32,955 bases of DNA from Gaiellales bacterium (GTDB lineage Bacteria; Actinomycetota; Thermoleophilia; Gaiellales; JAICJC01), in NCBI GenBank assembly GCA_036273515.1, contig DASUHM010000070.1, forward strand, positions 1-32,955, read 5' to 3'. The position numbers and the translations under genes are program-made. Positions 31,557 to 32,955 of the stretch are shown piece by piece (the first letter of the stretch is position 1; each line of letters opens with the position of its first letter). The notes beneath the pieces are model-generated. The model saw nothing but the letters and a program-made list of their open reading frames with translations. It made no database searches and was not told the DNA's origin.

Positions 31557-31562
31557 TACCCT
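31557..31562 (+). promoter_or_regulatory. Putative -10 box (TACCCT) of the secreted-protein gene
   Basis: TACCCT lies 7 nt before the GTG at 31570. Upstream in the 73-bp gap are an 8-bp palindrome CCAATTGG (31512-31519) and a small inverted repeat CCACC/GGTGG (31526-31530 with 31535-31539), which could be operator-like. A TTGACA at 31493-31498 has no -10 box at proper distance. Confidence 0.45.
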
Positions 31563-31569
31563 GAGATCA

Positions 31570-32694
31570 GTGGGCCGATTCGTGGGCATCGCCGGAGCCG
31601 TCGCCACCGCGCTCGTATGCGCGGCCGCGAGGGCTGCCCCGGCGGCGGCCGCGCCGATGCCGGCGACGATCGCGGTGACGACCAAGCCGATCATCGCGCT
31701 CGCGGCGGGCGGCGGCCGAGCCGCCTACCGCACCCACTTCACCGACCAGTCCGGCGGCGTCTGCAACTCCGTGCACGTCCTGTCGCTGGCCGGCGGCAAC
31801 GAGTCCGTCCCGAGTCCATGCCTGCACACCGACGACCACGGCCACGGCCTCGCCCTCGGGGCGCACGTCCTGGTCTTCGACTCGGTCGACCGCGTGCCGG
31901 TGAATTCAACCCACGACGGCGCCGAGACGACGCTCTGGCGCGTCGGCCCGGGCGGGAGGACACAGCTCGCGACGGAGTTCTACGAGATCACCTGCTCCGG
32001 CACAGGCATCGGCCCGTTCGCATACGGCGCGGGCGTCGCGTTGACACGTACGGTCATGACCGAGGTCGACCCCGCCATGGAGTGCCTGCTCGGCTCCGGG
32101 GGCGGCGACGGCGTCTCGCGGATGACGTCCGCCACGATGCGCTACGTGCCGGCCGGTTCCACGACGGCGGTGACGATCTCCGGCGCGCCCGGCGCTTCCC
32201 GAATCGCCGCTCGCTGGCCGGCGCTCGCCATCGTCCCGTTGAAGATCCCACAGCCGATGGGGAACAACGTCACGCCTGCCACTCGCGGCACCAACCGGAT
32301 CGAGTCGTGGAGCCTGCGCACGAAGACGCGGAACTGCACCGCCAACGTCACGGGCGCGCCGACGGCGGTGACGACCAACGGGACGCAGATCGCCGCGATC
32401 GTCCCGACCTCGCCCGGCCACCGTCTCGTCAGGATCTCCGCCCGCACCTGCGCCCGGCTGACCTCGCGCGCCCTCGGCGGCCACGTCCAGCCAGAGCTGG
32501 CGATGGGCCGCAACATCGTGGCATGGGTGAGCGGCCGGTCGGTGATGACGCTCGACCTTCGCACCCGACGCGTCTCCCGCCTCTTCCGCGGCGCGCTCGT
32601 CCCACACGGCCTCTCGCTCTCGAACGGGCAGCTGGTGTGGTGGGTGACGGGCCAGGCCGGCGGGAGCCGCGTCCTGCGCCTCGCGCTGCCCTGA
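31570..32694 (+). CDS. Secreted hypothetical protein, beta-propeller-like
   Basis: Not a named family I recognise. The 374-residue product begins with a clear signal peptide (MGRFVGIAGAVATALVC followed by an Ala-rich AxA region, cleavage near residue 27), so it is exported. The mature part is rich in short beta-strand patterns. Examples are GLALGAHVLVFDS, LWRVGPGGR, NRIESWSLRTKT, NIVAWVSGRSVMTLDLRT and QLVWWVTGQ, spaced like blades of a propeller. Six Cys in the mature part (VCNS, SPCL, ITCS, MECL, RNCT, RTCA) may form disulfides. The GTG at 31570 is chosen from the signal peptide and -10 box; the frame is open far upstream, but that part shadows the RmlD-like gene. It is convergent with the next gene, 7 bp apart. 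Ligand-binding or surface role possible; unproven. Confidence 0.75.
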   Translation: MGRFVGIAGAVATALVCAAARAAPAAAAPMPATIAVTTKPIIALAAGGGRAAYRTHFTDQSGGVCNSVHVLSLAGGNESVPSPCLHTDDHGHGLALGAHVLVFDSVDRVPVNSTHDGAETTLWRVGPGGRTQLATEFYEITCSGTGIGPFAYGAGVALTRTVMTEVDPAMECLLGSGGGDGVSRMTSATMRYVPAGSTTAVTISGAPGASRIAARWPALAIVPLKIPQPMGNNVTPATRGTNRIESWSLRTKTRNCTANVTGAPTAVTTNGTQIAAIVPTSPGHRLVRISARTCARLTSRALGGHVQPELAMGRNIVAWVSGRSVMTLDLRTRRVSRLFRGALVPHGLSLSNGQLVWWVTGQAGGSRVLRLALP

Positions 32695-32701
32695 GGGCCC
32701 C

Positions 32702-32955
32702 TTACCCGACGAGCCTCGTGACCACGTCGAGGCCGCGCGGGACGAGGTCGATGGGCGGTGGCGGCAGGATCAGCGTCGTGATGCCCGCGTCCGCAGCCCC
32801 ACCATCGTGGGAAGCCCGGTCGCCCACCATGAGTGCCTGTGAGGCGCCCACGCCAAGCGTCTCGAGCGCGAGCCTGAAGAGACGCGGGTCGGGCTTCTGG
32901 ACGCCCTGCTCGACCGAGACGACGCATGCATCGCAGAGATCCGCGATGCCCTGAC
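32702..32955 (-). CDS. HAD-superfamily phosphatase, C-terminal part (5' end outside window)
   Basis: The minus strand is open from the window edge to the TAA at 32702-32704, giving 83 C-terminal residues; no start codon is needed because the gene enters from outside. The segment holds HAD motif III as VQKPDPRLFRLAL (the Lys) and motif IV as MVGDRASHDGGAADAGI with the metal-binding acids. The end is ILPPPPIDLVPRGL. This is typical of the haloacid dehalogenase-like hydrolases that act as phosphoglycolate or similar phosphatases, but the cap region that decides the substrate is missing. It is convergent with the secreted-protein gene. Confidence 0.82.
   Translation of the reverse strand, partial: QGIADLCDACVVSVEQGVQKPDPRLFRLALETLGVGASQALMVGDRASHDGGAADAGITTLILPPPPIDLVPRGLDVVTRLVG

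Overview
This window looks like a housekeeping stretch of a high-GC (roughly 70% by eye) actinobacterial chromosome, probably a deep-branching, Thermoleophilia-like lineage. The evidence is a class II DAHP synthase, a bifunctional ribBA, scpAB, a DnaE1-type polymerase with an intact PHP domain, GTG-rich translationally coupled starts, and many -10 boxes placed directly before start codons. The lineage is inferred from gene order and protein style, not from a marker search. The first ~1.9 kb differs: uppS, cdsA and the first half of dxr read like alphaproteobacterial genes and use more A/T-ending codons.

Layout. 1-4.3 kb: 3' end of uppS, cdsA, dxr, rseP and a secreted or lipoprotein gene. 4.4-5.5 kb: ispG, which with dxr belongs to the MEP isoprenoid pathway. 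5.5-6.0 kb: two small uncharacterised genes, divergent. 6.1-10.1 kb: dnaE and a GNAT acetyltransferase. 10.1-13.3 kb: scpA-scpB-rluB and an FAD amine oxidase, all overlapping. 13.3-13.7 kb: a region without a credible gene. 13.7-14.7 kb: trpS on the minus strand, divergent from a long plus-strand train (14.8-23.2 kb) of class II DAHP synthase, tyrA, aroA, cmk, plsC, der and priA. 23.2-26.5 kb: a cysteine hydrolase, then def-fmt-rsmB. 26.5-31.5 kb: rpe, ribD, ribE, ribBA, ribH and an RmlD-like reductase. 31.6-32.7 kb: a secreted propeller-like protein. Window end: the C-terminal part of a minus-strand HAD phosphatase.

How the genes work together. The aromatic operon supplies shikimate-pathway flux toward tyrosine, and trpS, which uses the tryptophan branch, shares its 70-bp divergent promoter region. 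The rib genes encode the GTP and ribulose-5-phosphate route to riboflavin. Rpe, which interconverts ribulose-5-phosphate and xylulose-5-phosphate, heads that unit. def, fmt and rsmB serve translation initiation and ribosome modification; priA, der and dnaE serve replication and ribosome assembly.

The two strongest unusual signals are structural. First, a family of short palindromic intergenic repeats (core GGGGTCWGACCCC) sits 2-5 bp after stop codons, and two copies form a perfect inverted pair like a REPIN. Second, dxr appears to be a mosaic, with an alphaproteobacterial-like front and an actinobacterial-like back, caused by recombination or by an assembly chimera. A third pattern is that eleven starts carry a TANNNT box 6-13 nt upstream, pointing to pervasive leaderless or near-leaderless transcription. 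No tRNA, rRNA, CRISPR array, prophage or complete insertion sequence was seen.
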